In this document: in pieces, positions 1 through 8,858 of the stretch
Layout of the letters: each line of letters begins with the position of its first letter
Position numbering within the stretch: the stretch's first letter is position 1
DNA from: Burkholderia lata
GTDB lineage: Bacteria; Pseudomonadota; Gammaproteobacteria; Burkholderiales; Burkholderiaceae
NCBI RefSeq assembly: GCF_000012945.1
Contig: NC_007511.1
Coordinates: forward strand, 1,116,001 to 1,180,000
Direction of reading: 5' to 3'
Length of the DNA: 64,000 nucleotides
Position numbers and translations under genes: made by a program
Notes under the pieces: model-generated
The model's database searches: none
What the model saw: the letters and a program-made list of their open reading frames with translations, nothing else
Told to the model about the DNA's origin: nothing

Positions 1-720
1 CAGTGGACCTTCGAGTTGGCGATCGTTTTGATTGCGTTGTTTGTTTCGATGGCCGCGTCAGCCATTGTCATGACGCGCGAGGGAATCAAGGCAGGGGCGT
101 GGTTTCACGTCGATCAGATTGGTCTGTGGTATGGCACTGGAAAGTTATCGGATAGCAACGCGCTGTCCGCGGGAAGACGCATCCTCTGGGATGAGATAGT
201 CGGGAAGCCGGATGCCGGGTGTGACGTGCGAACCGAATACCAGACATCCAGGTCATTCACGAAGAACTTCGTGTTCTGGCGCCGCTTGGCGACCGGTGAA
301 ATCGTCGAGCAACGAATTCCGATGAGGCTCACGTCTAATGCTATGCGATGCATACGGTTCAGGAATCGCGACGCACTGATTGTTGCGATACTACGCGGCC
401 TTGCTGGTCGTGGTTTGCGGTTTGACCTTGATGTATTCGTCGATGCGGGTGTGCATCCTGAAACTTGGAGACCGATGAAGCGGCCGCGGCGGATGCTGAA
501 TTTGCTGTACGCGGCGAGCAGTTTGCTGAGTGCGTGGTTTGTCATGCAATGTGTATTGACATGGCCCGTTTGGGCAACAATTGGCGGGATGGTTGTGGTA
601 TTTTCCGCCGCTATTTTCCTAGGATATGTGCTGTGGGTATGCCGTTATCGTGACTTGACGGGTATCGTTTGCTTTGAAGCTCATGCTTCAACCACCCCTC
701 ACTCCGGCAAATCCCGCTGA
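1..720 (+). CDS. Hypothetical membrane protein, 5' end outside the window
   Basis: The frame is open from base 1, so the true start may lie upstream; a TTG at 16 is the first possible start inside the window. The protein begins with a hydrophobic stretch (VLIALFVSMAASAIV). It has a long soluble middle and two further hydrophobic segments near residues 160-205 (LLYAASSLLSAWFVM and a Val/Ile-rich stretch). Base composition is clearly less GC-rich than the genes to the right, which suggests acquired DNA. The 3' end overlaps the convergent RpiR gene by 22 bases. I do not recognise a family. Confidence 0.55.
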   Translation, partial: QWTFELAIVLIALFVSMAASAIVMTREGIKAGAWFHVDQIGLWYGTGKLSDSNALSAGRRILWDEIVGKPDAGCDVRTEYQTSRSFTKNFVFWRRLATGEIVEQRIPMRLTSNAMRCIRFRNRDALIVAILRGLAGRGLRFDLDVFVDAGVHPETWRPMKRPRRMLNLLYAASSLLSAWFVMQCVLTWPVWATIGGMVVVFSAAIFLGYVLWVCRYRDLTGIVCFEAHASTTPHSGKSR

Positions 721-1577
721 CTGATATCCGGCTCGCTTCCCCCGGAATTCAGATGCTCGATCTTCTCCATCCGCTGCCGCGCCAGTTCCGGCAGCTGGTT
801 CGTCACGCCAATCACGAGCGCCTCGGCAAGCGCAAGCGCCGGCACATTGGTCTGCAGCATCGCGAACGGCTGCCCCCGGATGCGCAGCACGATCTCCGCA
901 AACTCGCCGATCGGCGAGTGCCATTCGTCAGTGATCAGCAACACGCGCGCACCGAGCCGATGCGCGGCCTGCGCGAACCGGATGCTGTCCCGTTGATAGC
1001 GGCGAAAATCGAAAATGACGAGCACGTCGCCGGGCCCCATGTCCGCGAGCGCGACCGATGCGAGGTTCACATTCGGTTCGACATACTGAACATGGGGCCG
1101 CGCGTAGGTCAGCGTGAACGAAAACAGCGACGCGAGCGGCGCCGTGTAACGCCCGCCGCCGCAAAAGACACGCACATCCGGATTGGCCAGCAACGCCACC
1201 GCGGCGTCGAACGCCGCAGCATCGAGCCCCTCGATCGTGGTGGCCAGCGACTCGGACAGCCGCTGGAAAATTGCCGAATGACTGTCGCGCATGCCCGCGG
1301 ACGAGTGGAACGCATCCATCCGCGCGAGCGGCGAATTCATCGCCGTGTCGATTTCACCGTACAGCGCCTGCTGGAACGACGAGTAATTCGGAAAGCCGAT
1401 CCGGACGACGAAGCGAAACACGGTCGGGTCGCTCACTTCTGCCTGTTTGGCAAAGCTCGCAATCGGCCCGAGCCCGAGGCTCGGGTAGCGGTCCAGCAAT
1501 GCCTGCGCGACCTTCTGTTCCGACGGCGTGAAGCTATCCATCTGGGATAACAGCAACGCCCTGATGCTCGTCCCCAT
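699..1577 (-). CDS. MurR/RpiR family transcriptional regulator
   Basis: The 292-aa protein has an N-terminal RpiR helix-turn-helix (SEQKVAQALLDRYPSLG, then SDPTVFRFVVRIGF) and a C-terminal SIS sugar-isomerase fold (VFCGGGRYTAPLASLF; GDVLVIFDFRRYQRDS). The family senses phosphosugars or metabolites and binds TGTA/TACA dyads. The ATG at 1577 was chosen over an upstream in-frame start because GGAG sits eight bases ahead of it. It is divergent from ggt. Two TGTA...TACA dyads in the shared upstream region suggest that it controls itself and ggt. The effector is unknown. Confidence 0.88.
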   Translation of the reverse strand: MGTSIRALLLSQMDSFTPSEQKVAQALLDRYPSLGLGPIASFAKQAEVSDPTVFRFVVRIGFPNYSSFQQALYGEIDTAMNSPLARMDAFHSSAGMRDSHSAIFQRLSESLATTIEGLDAAAFDAAVALLANPDVRVFCGGGRYTAPLASLFSFTLTYARPHVQYVEPNVNLASVALADMGPGDVLVIFDFRRYQRDSIRFAQAAHRLGARVLLITDEWHSPIGEFAEIVLRIRGQPFAMLQTNVPALALAEALVIGVTNQLPELARQRMEKIEHLNSGGSEPDISQRDLPE

Positions 1578-1726
1578 CGGGCACTCCAGCTCTCTGATCT
1601 GAATGACAAACGGCAGACGGATGTCTGCCGGCGACTCCACGCATGTTAGCCGATCGACGCGCGGCAGGCCGCCGGCGGCCCGAAATTAGAGGGACGCATC
1701 GCGCGATCACGTGACGCATCAGTCTC

Positions 1727-1746
1727 TGTAATAAAACAAACATACA
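1727..1746. promoter_or_regulatory. Candidate RpiR-family operator
   Basis: TGTAATAAAACAAACATACA is an imperfect dyad with TGTA and TACA ends in an AT-rich patch of the 363-base rpiR-ggt intergenic region. It resembles HexR/RpiR-type boxes. The assignment is by motif resemblance only. Confidence 0.4.
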
Positions 1747-1842
1747 TCGAAATGCGCCCTCGGCCGCAGTGGTCATAAATTCAGTGATAACCCTAGGTTT
1801 TAGCGAAAAAAAGCGAGTGCTATGATCGCGGCCTCGCCGGAA

Positions 1843-1858
1843 TGTATTGTTTATTACA
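1843..1858. promoter_or_regulatory. Second candidate RpiR-family operator, upstream of ggt
   Basis: TGTATTGTTTATTACA reads on the other strand as TGTAATAAACAATACA, very close to the sequence at 1727. Its TGTA-N8-TACA layout fits an RpiR-family operator and it lies 82 bases ahead of the ggt start. The rest of this intergenic region shows no gene. Confidence 0.45.
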
Positions 1859-1940
1859 TGCCGGATTGGTGGCGCCGACACGCGACGATGCGACGGCGCA
1901 TCCCGGCCTGGCCCGGTTTATTTGTCTGGAGGATTCCGTC

Positions 1941-3692
1941 ATGAGGCGGCTCGTAGTACTCACCCTGTTGTCGGCCATGAGCGTGTGCGCGTTCGCCGCG
2001 TCGGACCCCGCGGTTGAAGCGAAGAACGGCATGGTCGTTTCGTCGCAGCATTTCGCGTCGCAGATCGGCGTCGACATCCTGAAGGAAGGCGGCAACGCGG
2101 TGGACGCGGCGGTGGCGGTCGGCTACGCGCAGGCCGTGACCAACCCGTGCTGCGGCAACATCGGCGGCGGCGGTTTCATGACCGTCCACCTGGCCGACGG
2201 CCGCGACCGCTTCATCAATTTCCGCGAAACCGCACCGGCTGCGGCTTCCGCGAACATGTATCTCGATGCGAAGGGCAACGTCATTCCCGACGACAGCCTG
2301 TATGGCTATCGTGCGGTCGGCGTGCCGGGCACGGTCGCCGGCCTCGATCTTGCGCAGCGCAAGTACGGCAAGCTGACGCGCAAGCAGGTCATGGCGCCGG
2401 CGATCCGCCTCGCGCGCGACGGCTTCGTGCTGACGCGTGGCGATACGGACATCCTCGACACGACGATCGACCGCTTCAAGAAGGACCCGGATGCGGCCCG
2501 CATCTTCCTGCGGCCGGACGGCACGCCGCTGCAGCCGGGCGACCGCCTGGTGCAGAAGGACCTGGCCCGCACGCTCGAGCGCATCGCGGAGCAGGGTCCC
2601 GACGCGTTCTATCACGGCGAGATCCCGAAGATCGTCGAGGCGGCGGCCAAGAAGGGCGGCGGCCTGATCACGGCGGCCGACTTCGCGTCGTACCGTGCGC
2701 AGGACATCGCGCCGCTGACGTGTTCGTATCGCGGCTACGAGTTCGTGTCGGCTCCGCCGCCGAGCTCGGGTGGCGTGACGATGTGCGAGACGCTGAACAT
2801 CCTCGAAGGGTATGACATGCGCAAGCTTGGCTACCATTCGGCCGCGGCGGTTCACTACATGACCGAAGCGATGCGCCATGCATACGAAGATCGCAACACG
2901 CTGCTCGGTGACCCGAACTTCATCGACAACCCGGTCGCGAAGCTGACGAGCAAGGAATACGCGGCGCAGATCCGCAAGAGCATCCATTCGGATACGGCAA
3001 CGCCGTCGGTCGACGTGCAGCCGGGCGTCGGCGTGCACGAGAAGCCGGAGACGACCCACTATTCGATCATCGACAAGGACGGCAACGCGGTGTCGACGAC
3101 CTACACGGTCAACGGCCGCTTCGGCGCCGTGGTCATCGCGCCGGGCACGGGCTTCTTCCTGAACGACGAGATGGACGACTTCACCGTGAAGGTCGGCGCG
3201 CAGAACCTGTTCGGCCTCGTGCAGGGCACGCGCAACTCGATCGCGCCGGGCAAGCGTCCGCTGTCGTCGATGGCGCCGACCATCGTGAAGAAGGACGGCA
3301 AGGTGTTCATGGTGGTCGGCTCGCCGGGTGGCTCGCGCATCATCACGATCACGCTGCAGACGGTGCTGAACGTGATCGACTACGGGATGACGCCGCAGGA
3401 CGCGGTCACCGCGCCGCGCATCCACCACCAGTGGCTGCCTGACGAGGTCTATTACGAAACCTACGGCCTGTCGCCCGACACGCTCGCGATCCTGCGCAAC
3501 ATGGGCTACAAGATGGTCGAGCAGACGCCGTGGGGCGCCGCCGAGCTGATCATGGTCGGCCTGCCGGGCACCGAAGCGGCGAGCCGCCAGAGTTCCGGGA
3601 ACGATTCGTCCGTGTCCGGCAACGTGCGGGTCGGCTTCATCTACGGCTACAACGATCCGCGCCGTCCGGCCGGCTCGGCAATCGGTTACTGA
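1941..3692 (+). CDS. ggt: Gamma-glutamyltranspeptidase precursor
   Basis: The 583-aa secreted enzyme cleaves the gamma-glutamyl bond of glutathione and related compounds. A signal peptide ends near AFAAS. Family motifs run in order: GGNAVDAAVAVGYA, CCGNIGGGGFMT, APPPSSGGVTM, the autoprocessing and catalytic threonine at about residue 371 (TTHYSIIDKDGNAVSTTYT), and GSPGGSRII near the C-terminus. The length is normal. The ATG at 1941 follows a strong GGAGG and starts exactly at the signal peptide, so the longer upstream frame is rejected. With the symporter downstream it forms a plausible route for using gamma-glutamyl peptides as a glutamate source. Confidence 0.95.
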   Translation: MRRLVVLTLLSAMSVCAFAASDPAVEAKNGMVVSSQHFASQIGVDILKEGGNAVDAAVAVGYAQAVTNPCCGNIGGGGFMTVHLADGRDRFINFRETAPAAASANMYLDAKGNVIPDDSLYGYRAVGVPGTVAGLDLAQRKYGKLTRKQVMAPAIRLARDGFVLTRGDTDILDTTIDRFKKDPDAARIFLRPDGTPLQPGDRLVQKDLARTLERIAEQGPDAFYHGEIPKIVEAAAKKGGGLITAADFASYRAQDIAPLTCSYRGYEFVSAPPPSSGGVTMCETLNILEGYDMRKLGYHSAAAVHYMTEAMRHAYEDRNTLLGDPNFIDNPVAKLTSKEYAAQIRKSIHSDTATPSVDVQPGVGVHEKPETTHYSIIDKDGNAVSTTYTVNGRFGAVVIAPGTGFFLNDEMDDFTVKVGAQNLFGLVQGTRNSIAPGKRPLSSMAPTIVKKDGKVFMVVGSPGGSRIITITLQTVLNVIDYGMTPQDAVTAPRIHHQWLPDEVYYETYGLSPDTLAILRNMGYKMVEQTPWGAAELIMVGLPGTEAASRQSSGNDSSVSGNVRVGFIYGYNDPRRPAGSAIGY

Positions 3693-3917
3693 TCTGGCCT
3701 GATCGCATCACGCTGAATCGCTGCCGCCGGCGTTCGCCTTCGCGCGAATGCCGTAGCGGCGGCAGCACGTCAGCTCGCGGATAGCCGCGAGCCTGACCGG
3801 CGCCGGCGCCCGTGCCCGACACACCGGGCACGACCGGCTCGCCACGCGCGCCCCCTGGCACGGCACGGGATGCGCGCCTTTCATCCGTCAACTTCTTCCC
3901 GTGCGTCGAATTCCGCT

Positions 3918-5246
3918 ATGAACAAACGAATGTCCGCGGCAGGCTGGATCCTGCTCGCGATGGCGGCCGGCATCCTGATCGGCTACATGATCTATACGCA
4001 GCTGCCGGACAAGCAGTCCGCGGTGGAGATCGCCGGCTACATCTCGCTGGTGTCCGACGTGTTCCTGCGGCTGATCAAGATGGTGATCGGCCCGCTGGTG
4101 TTCTCGACGCTGGTCGTCGGCATCGCGCACATGGGCGACGCGTCGTCGGTGGGCCGCGTGTTCGTGAAGGCGCTCGGCTGGTTCGTCACCGCGTCGCTGA
4201 TCTCGCTGCTGCTCGGCCTGCTGATGGCGAACCTGCTGCGTCCGGGCGAGAACCTCGGGTTGCCGCTGCCGGATATCGGCGCGTCCGCGCATCTCGCGAC
4301 GTCCAAGTTCACGCTGAAGGATTTCGTCGGCCACATGGTGCCGAAGTCGATCGCCGAGGCGATGGCGAACAACGAGATCCTGCAGATCGTCGTGTTCTCG
4401 ATGTTCTTCGGTGTGGCGCTCGCGTCGCTCGGCGAACGCGGCAAGATCCTCGTCGCGGCGATCGACCAGCTCGCGCACGTGATGCTCAAGATCACCGGCT
4501 ACGTGATGAAGCTCGCGCCGCTCGCGGTGCTGGCGGCGATGGCATCGACCGTCGCGATCAACGGCCTGTCGATCCTGCTGAAGTTCGCGGTGTTCATGGG
4601 CGACTTCTACCTGAGCCTGTTCCTGCTGTGGGGCACGCTCGTCGCTGCCGGGCTGCTGTTCCTCGGCCGCCGCGTGTTCAAGCTGCTGGTGCTGATCAAG
4701 GAAGCGTTCATGCTGTCGTTCGCGACCGCGAGCTCGGAAGCCGCGTATCCGAAGATCCTCGATGCGCTCGACCGTTTCGGCGTGCGCCGCAAGATCTCGA
4801 GCTTCGTGATGCCGATGGGGTATTCGTTCAACCTCGACGGCTCGATGATGTACTGCACGTTCGCGTCGCTGTTCATCGCACAGGCATACGGCATTCACCT
4901 GTCGCTCGGCACGCAGGTCACGATGCTGCTGATCCTGATGCTGACGTCGAAAGGCATGGCCGGCGTGCCGCGTGCGTCGCTCGTCGTGATTGCTGCCACG
5001 CTGCACCAGTTCAACATCCCGGAAGCCGGGCTGTTGCTGATTCTGGGCGTCGATACGTTCCTCGACATGGGCCGTTCGGCCACGAACGCCGTGGGCAACT
5101 CGATCGCCAGCGCGGTGGTCGCGAAATGGGAAGGCGAGTTGATGCCGGAAGCGGAAGCCGAGGCGAATGCGGCGCGGCTGGATGCGGAAGCCGAAGCACG
5201 CATGAACGAGGCGGTCCGCGATACGGATCGCGTCACCACCGCCTGA
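3918..5246 (+). CDS. Dicarboxylate/amino acid:cation symporter (DAACS/SDF family)
   Basis: The 442-aa inner-membrane transporter has the SDF family landmarks: an N-terminal helix (WILLAMAAGILIGYMIY), LIKMVIGPLVFSTLVVGIA, the serine-rich hairpin motif ATASSEAAYPKI, the substrate-site loop MPMGYSFNLDGSMMYCTF and LGVDTFLDMGRSATNAVGN. It imports glutamate, aspartate or C4-dicarboxylates with Na+ or H+. The C-terminus is charged (EAEAEANAARLDAEAEARM). It lies 225 bases after ggt; that gap holds several GC hairpins, such as GTGCCCG/CGGGCAC, so co-transcription is uncertain. GltP-like and DctA-like roles cannot be separated here. Confidence 0.9.
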   Translation: MNKRMSAAGWILLAMAAGILIGYMIYTQLPDKQSAVEIAGYISLVSDVFLRLIKMVIGPLVFSTLVVGIAHMGDASSVGRVFVKALGWFVTASLISLLLGLLMANLLRPGENLGLPLPDIGASAHLATSKFTLKDFVGHMVPKSIAEAMANNEILQIVVFSMFFGVALASLGERGKILVAAIDQLAHVMLKITGYVMKLAPLAVLAAMASTVAINGLSILLKFAVFMGDFYLSLFLLWGTLVAAGLLFLGRRVFKLLVLIKEAFMLSFATASSEAAYPKILDALDRFGVRRKISSFVMPMGYSFNLDGSMMYCTFASLFIAQAYGIHLSLGTQVTMLLILMLTSKGMAGVPRASLVVIAATLHQFNIPEAGLLLILGVDTFLDMGRSATNAVGNSIASAVVAKWEGELMPEAEAEANAARLDAEAEARMNEAVRDTDRVTTA

Positions 5247-5275
5247 AGCGGAATCCCGGGTCGAATCCCGGGCTG

Positions 5276-5674
5276 TCAGGCCGCCTCGGCGGGGCGGGCC
5301 GCGTCGATGCACGCGGCCAGCACCATCGCGGCGGCGTTGCCCGGCGTCGAGCCGAGCAATTGCGGCGCGAAGACACTGTCGCCGATCTTGATCGGCTGCC
5401 CCGACAGCGCACACACGCCACGCTTGCGCGTGGTGAACAGCCGCCACTTCTGATAACCGTAGTGCCCGGTGCACGCGTCGCACCATGAAATCATCACGGT
5501 GTCGGCCGTGGGCCGCTCGAGCACGCTGATGGACGGCTTGCTCGTCGCGTCCCACGACGGCAGCCGGTCGCGCGTGACGCTGCGGCGTCGCGGCACGCCC
5601 CACGAGACGGACGGCATGTCGAAGCTGCTGATCGCGGCAACGGTCACGAGCCAGGGCGCTAAACGGTTGTTCAT
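5276..5674 (-). CDS. DUF3331 domain-containing protein
   Basis: A 132-aa protein of the Burkholderia-enriched DUF3331 family. Visible features are WCDACTGHYGYQKWRL, a CALSGQPIKIGD loop and a hydrophobic PGNAAAMVLAACID tail. The CxxC plus a later Cys could bind metal, but no function is established. The ATG at 5674 has GAGGAAA upstream; the longer upstream frame looks random. It sits between two convergent neighbours, the symporter on the left and the NADH dehydrogenase operon end on the right. Confidence 0.8.
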   Translation of the reverse strand: MNNRLAPWLVTVAAISSFDMPSVSWGVPRRRSVTRDRLPSWDATSKPSISVLERPTADTVMISWCDACTGHYGYQKWRLFTTRKRGVCALSGQPIKIGDSVFAPQLLGSTPGNAAAMVLAACIDAARPAEAA

Positions 5675-5718
5675 GTCAGTTTTCCTCGAAACGTTACGCG
5701 ACACCGCCACGCGCGGTA

Positions 5719-7011
5719 TCACGACAGGCGGATGCGCGGCTGCACGCAGCCGTTGATCCGTTCGGCGATCCACAGCAGGGTCGCCTTGGAGAAGCCGTGC
5801 AGCGCCTGCTGGTGCCGCCGGTAGAGCATCAGGTGGCTGAACTGCGCAAAACGCCCCTGGATGAAGCCGCCGCGAAAGAACCCGAACTGCCCGAGCGTGC
5901 CGAACGCGTCGTAGTCGCTGATCGACACGAGCGCGCCGAAATCATGGAACGCGAATGGCGGAATCGGCTTGCCTTCGAGCCACGCGGGCAGGTGCTTCGC
6001 GAGATGCTCGGCCTGTTGCGTCGCGACTTGCGCGGTGGGCGGCAGCGGCCGCTCGTGGCCGTCGGGCAGCAGGCTCGCGCAATCGCCGATCGCGAACACG
6101 TGGTCGTCGCCGGTTGCCTGCAGCGTCGGCCCGACGACGATCTGGTTCGCACGATTCGTGTCGAGCCCGTCGAGCGCCTGCATGAAATCGGGCGCCTTCA
6201 CGCCGGCCGCCCAGACCATCAAGTCCGCCTCGGCGAACGAACCGTCGCCATAGTGGAAGCCGTTTGCGGCGGCGGACGTGACGCGGGTCGACGTCAGCAC
6301 GTGAAAGCCGATCTGTTCGAGCCGCCGCTGCGCGGACGCGGAAATCCGCGGCGGAAACGCGGCGAGGATGCGCGGGCCGCTTTCGAGCAGCGTGAGCTGC
6401 AGCCGTTCGCGCACGGTCGCGTCGCCATAGGCCTGGGCCACTTCCAGCAAGCGGCTCAGCTCCGCCGCGAGTTCCACGCCGGTCGCGCCCGCGCCGACGA
6501 TCGCGACGCGGAACGGCTCGTCGCGCGCGATGCTGCGAAAGACGCGCACCCGCAACGCTTCGTTGAAGGTCTCGGCCTGCTTCTGGCTGTCGATGAAATA
6601 GCAGTGATCGCGCACGCCCGGCACGCCGAAATCGTTGGCCTGGCTGCCGAGCGCGAGGATCAGCACGTCGTATTCGAGTTCGCGTGCCTCGAGCACGAGT
6701 TCGCCGTCCTGCGAGCGGATCTCGCCGAGCTGCACGCGACGGCGTGCGCGATCGAGCCCCGTCAGTTCGCCGGGCTGGTACGAGTACCCGTGGTCACGGG
6801 CATGGGCGAGGAAGATCACCTGCTGCTGCTGCACATCGCGCGTGCCGGCCGCGATCGTGTGCAGCATCGGCTTCCAGATGTGGGTCGGGCTGCGGTCGAC
6901 GATGGTGACCTGTGCACGCCCGGACCGGCCGAGGCGCTCGCCCAGACGGGTGGCAAGCTGCAGTCCGGCGATGCCGCCGCCGACGATGACGATGCGTGTA
7001 GGGGTTGTCAT
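5719..7011 (-). CDS. Type II NADH dehydrogenase / NAD(P)/FAD-dependent oxidoreductase
   Basis: The 430-aa flavoprotein has two Rossmann folds: the FAD motif IVIVGGGIAGLQLA at the N-terminus and the NAD(P) motif VAIVGAGATGVELAAEL near residue 169. It also has the FAD ribityl motif VFAIGDCA and a C-terminal amphipathic, membrane-binding region. This is the NDH-2 layout (NADH:quinone oxidoreductase without proton pumping). It is transcribed divergently from a TetR gene, with a short inverted repeat next to its start, so it may be induced by a ligand of that regulator. Confidence 0.88.
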   Translation of the reverse strand: MTTPTRIVIVGGGIAGLQLATRLGERLGRSGRAQVTIVDRSPTHIWKPMLHTIAAGTRDVQQQQVIFLAHARDHGYSYQPGELTGLDRARRRVQLGEIRSQDGELVLEARELEYDVLILALGSQANDFGVPGVRDHCYFIDSQKQAETFNEALRVRVFRSIARDEPFRVAIVGAGATGVELAAELSRLLEVAQAYGDATVRERLQLTLLESGPRILAAFPPRISASAQRRLEQIGFHVLTSTRVTSAAANGFHYGDGSFAEADLMVWAAGVKAPDFMQALDGLDTNRANQIVVGPTLQATGDDHVFAIGDCASLLPDGHERPLPPTAQVATQQAEHLAKHLPAWLEGKPIPPFAFHDFGALVSISDYDAFGTLGQFGFFRGGFIQGRFAQFSHLMLYRRHQQALHGFSKATLLWIAERINGCVQPRIRLS

Positions 7012-7018
7012 GGATAAA

Positions 7019-7032
7019 TCATCAAGTGATGA
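7019..7032. promoter_or_regulatory. Candidate TetR operator
   Basis: TCATCAAGTGATGA is a perfect 6-bp inverted repeat with a 2-base spacer, eight bases upstream of the NADH dehydrogenase start and within the 149-base divergent region with tetR. It is short, so chance is possible. Confidence 0.35.
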
Positions 7033-7160
7033 ATAAGGTATGATCCTAGCGCTTCCCGGCTTCGCGTGTCAACGGAGCGGGGCAGGTCACCCGGTTTTCG
7101 GCGCCGCTAAAGCGGGGTCTGAACAGGGGTATTCGAATCATTCAAGGAGATCAGGAAGAC

Positions 7161-7814
7161 GTGGCTGAAGTCACTGAGCGCGCGCCGGCCAAGCGGCGTA
7201 TGCGAGGGCGGCCGCTGGCCGGGGCGTCCGTGGGGCCGGACGTGATATTGCGGGCCGCGCGTCGCACGTTCGCGAAGCGTGGCTACGACGCAACGAGCGT
7301 GCGCGAAGTCGCGCGCGAGCTGGGGGTCGATGCGGCGCTGATCGCGCACCATTTCGGTACGAAGGAAACGTTGTGGCTGGCGGTCGTCGAGCAGATCGCC
7401 GAGCTGGCCGAGCCGATGTTCGACACGCTGCGCGCGTTGCGCACGTCGCCGCTGTCGCCTCGCGACCGTGTGCTGCGCGCGATCGAGCGGTGTGTCGAGC
7501 ACGAGTTCGACGAGCCCGACATGGGCATGTTCTTCTCGACGGCGGCGACCGAAGTGGGCGGGCGGCTCGACCGGCTGCAGGAGCGGATCGTGCGCCCGTA
7601 TTACGACGTGCTGTTTCCGCTGTTGTCGGACGGTGTCGAGGCCGGCGTGATCCGCCCGGTCGATCCGACCGTGCTGTTCTTCATGTTTGCGAGTGCGATC
7701 GGCACGACGGTGTCGTACAGCCACATGATGCTGGAGTACACGTCGCTGCCCACGCAGCAGGACGCGTTCCGGAAGGCCGTGGTCGACGTCGCGTTCAACG
7801 TCGTCGGCGGCTGA
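7161..7814 (+). CDS. TetR/AcrR family transcriptional regulator
   Basis: The 217-aa protein has the classic N-terminal TetR helix-turn-helix (ILRAARRTFAKRGYDATSV...GVDAALIAHHFGTKETLW). The C-terminal ligand domain is helical and of the TetR_C type seen in CerR/YbiH-like proteins. It starts with GTG at 7161, preceded by purine-rich AAGGAG and AGGAAG. It is divergent from the NDH-2 gene, its most likely target. The ligand cannot be inferred. Confidence 0.88.
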   Translation: MAEVTERAPAKRRMRGRPLAGASVGPDVILRAARRTFAKRGYDATSVREVARELGVDAALIAHHFGTKETLWLAVVEQIAELAEPMFDTLRALRTSPLSPRDRVLRAIERCVEHEFDEPDMGMFFSTAATEVGGRLDRLQERIVRPYYDVLFPLLSDGVEAGVIRPVDPTVLFFMFASAIGTTVSYSHMMLEYTSLPTQQDAFRKAVVDVAFNVVGG

Positions 7815-7838
7815 GCACGGCGCGCGTGACGCACTCGG

Positions 7839-8750
7839 TCACGTCGCCAGCACCAGCCCCAGTTCGCGTACCGCGCTTCGCGCGGTCTCGCGCAGCGCAT
7901 CGATGAGCGGCGATGGCGTCCGGTACGCGATCGCCAGCTCGTACGCGAGCGGGCTGCCCGCATCCTTCAGTTCGCAGAACGTAATGCCTTGCGGCTGCAT
8001 CGGCACGAACAGGCGCGGCATCAGCGCGACGCCGATGCCGCCCGCGACGAGCCCGGCCGTCGTCTGCATCTGGCGCGGCTGCTGGACGATGCGCGGCGCG
8101 AAGCCGGCCTGCGCGCATGCCGTTGCGATCAGCGCATGCATGCCGGGCCCGTGGTGCGCGGCAAACATGACCCACGGTTCGTCCGCCAGCTCGGCAAGCG
8201 CGATGCGCCGGCGGTGTGCGAGCCGGTGACCGTGGGGCAATGCGGCGACCATCCGGTCGCGCAGCAGCGGCTCGACGCGCACGTCGCCCGCATCGGCCAC
8301 CGGCAGCACGACGAGGCCGACGTCCGTGCGGTCCTGGCGCAGCGCGAGCACCTGCTCGGCGGTCGTGCCTTCCTCGAGCTGGAAATCGACGTCCGGATGG
8401 CGTTCCTGGAACGCGCGGAGGATCAGCGGCAGCAGCGCGTTGACCGTGCTGTCGACGAAGCGCAGACGCAGCGTGCCGCCGAGGCCGGCGCCCGCGCGGC
8501 GGGCCACGGCCACCGCGCGTTCGGCCTGTTCGAGCGCGCGCCGCGCTTCGAGCAGGAACGCCTCGCCGGCCGGCGTGAGCGCCGTGCCGCGGTTGTCGCG
8601 CTCGAGCAGCAAGACACCCAGCTCGTCCTCGAGCTTGCGGATCGCCGCACTGAGCGGCGGCTGCGCCATGTGCAGCCGCTCGGCCGCGCGCCGGAAGTTG
8701 AGCGTCTCGGCGACCGCGATGAATTGCCTGAACTGCCGTAGATCGATCAT
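7839..8750 (-). CDS. LysR family transcriptional regulator
   Basis: The 303-aa protein begins MIDLRQFRQFIAVAETLNF, a standard LysR winged helix (AAERLHMAQPPLSAAIRKLE), followed by a periplasmic-binding-protein-like effector domain. It is divergent from the SDR gene at 8859, and a T-N11-A type box lies just outside its start. By the usual LysR arrangement it probably controls that dehydrogenase. Confidence 0.9.
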   Translation of the reverse strand: MIDLRQFRQFIAVAETLNFRRAAERLHMAQPPLSAAIRKLEDELGVLLLERDNRGTALTPAGEAFLLEARRALEQAERAVAVARRAGAGLGGTLRLRFVDSTVNALLPLILRAFQERHPDVDFQLEEGTTAEQVLALRQDRTDVGLVVLPVADAGDVRVEPLLRDRMVAALPHGHRLAHRRRIALAELADEPWVMFAAHHGPGMHALIATACAQAGFAPRIVQQPRQMQTTAGLVAGGIGVALMPRLFVPMQPQGITFCELKDAGSPLAYELAIAYRTPSPLIDALRETARSAVRELGLVLAT

Positions 8751-8752
8751 GC

Positions 8753-8769
8753 GATACCTTTTGCGTATC
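8753..8769. promoter_or_regulatory. LysR-type operator (T-N11-A dyad)
   Basis: GATAC-N7-GTATC forms a perfect 5-bp dyad directly upstream of the lysR start in the 108-base lysR-SDR divergent region. Its position and symmetry suit a LysR regulatory binding site. Confidence 0.5.
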
Positions 8770-8858
8770 AGTGGATCATCGAATTCGTATTTTACCTATC
8801 ACACTGCGCTGCCCAGAATGGTCTTGTCATCAACGGTCGACATTCGGGAGGGCAGGTC

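Noticed and set aside
7601..7963. Minus-strand ORF over the tetR 3' end
   Set aside because: Arg/Ser-rich shadow frame overlapping two strong genes; no start context.
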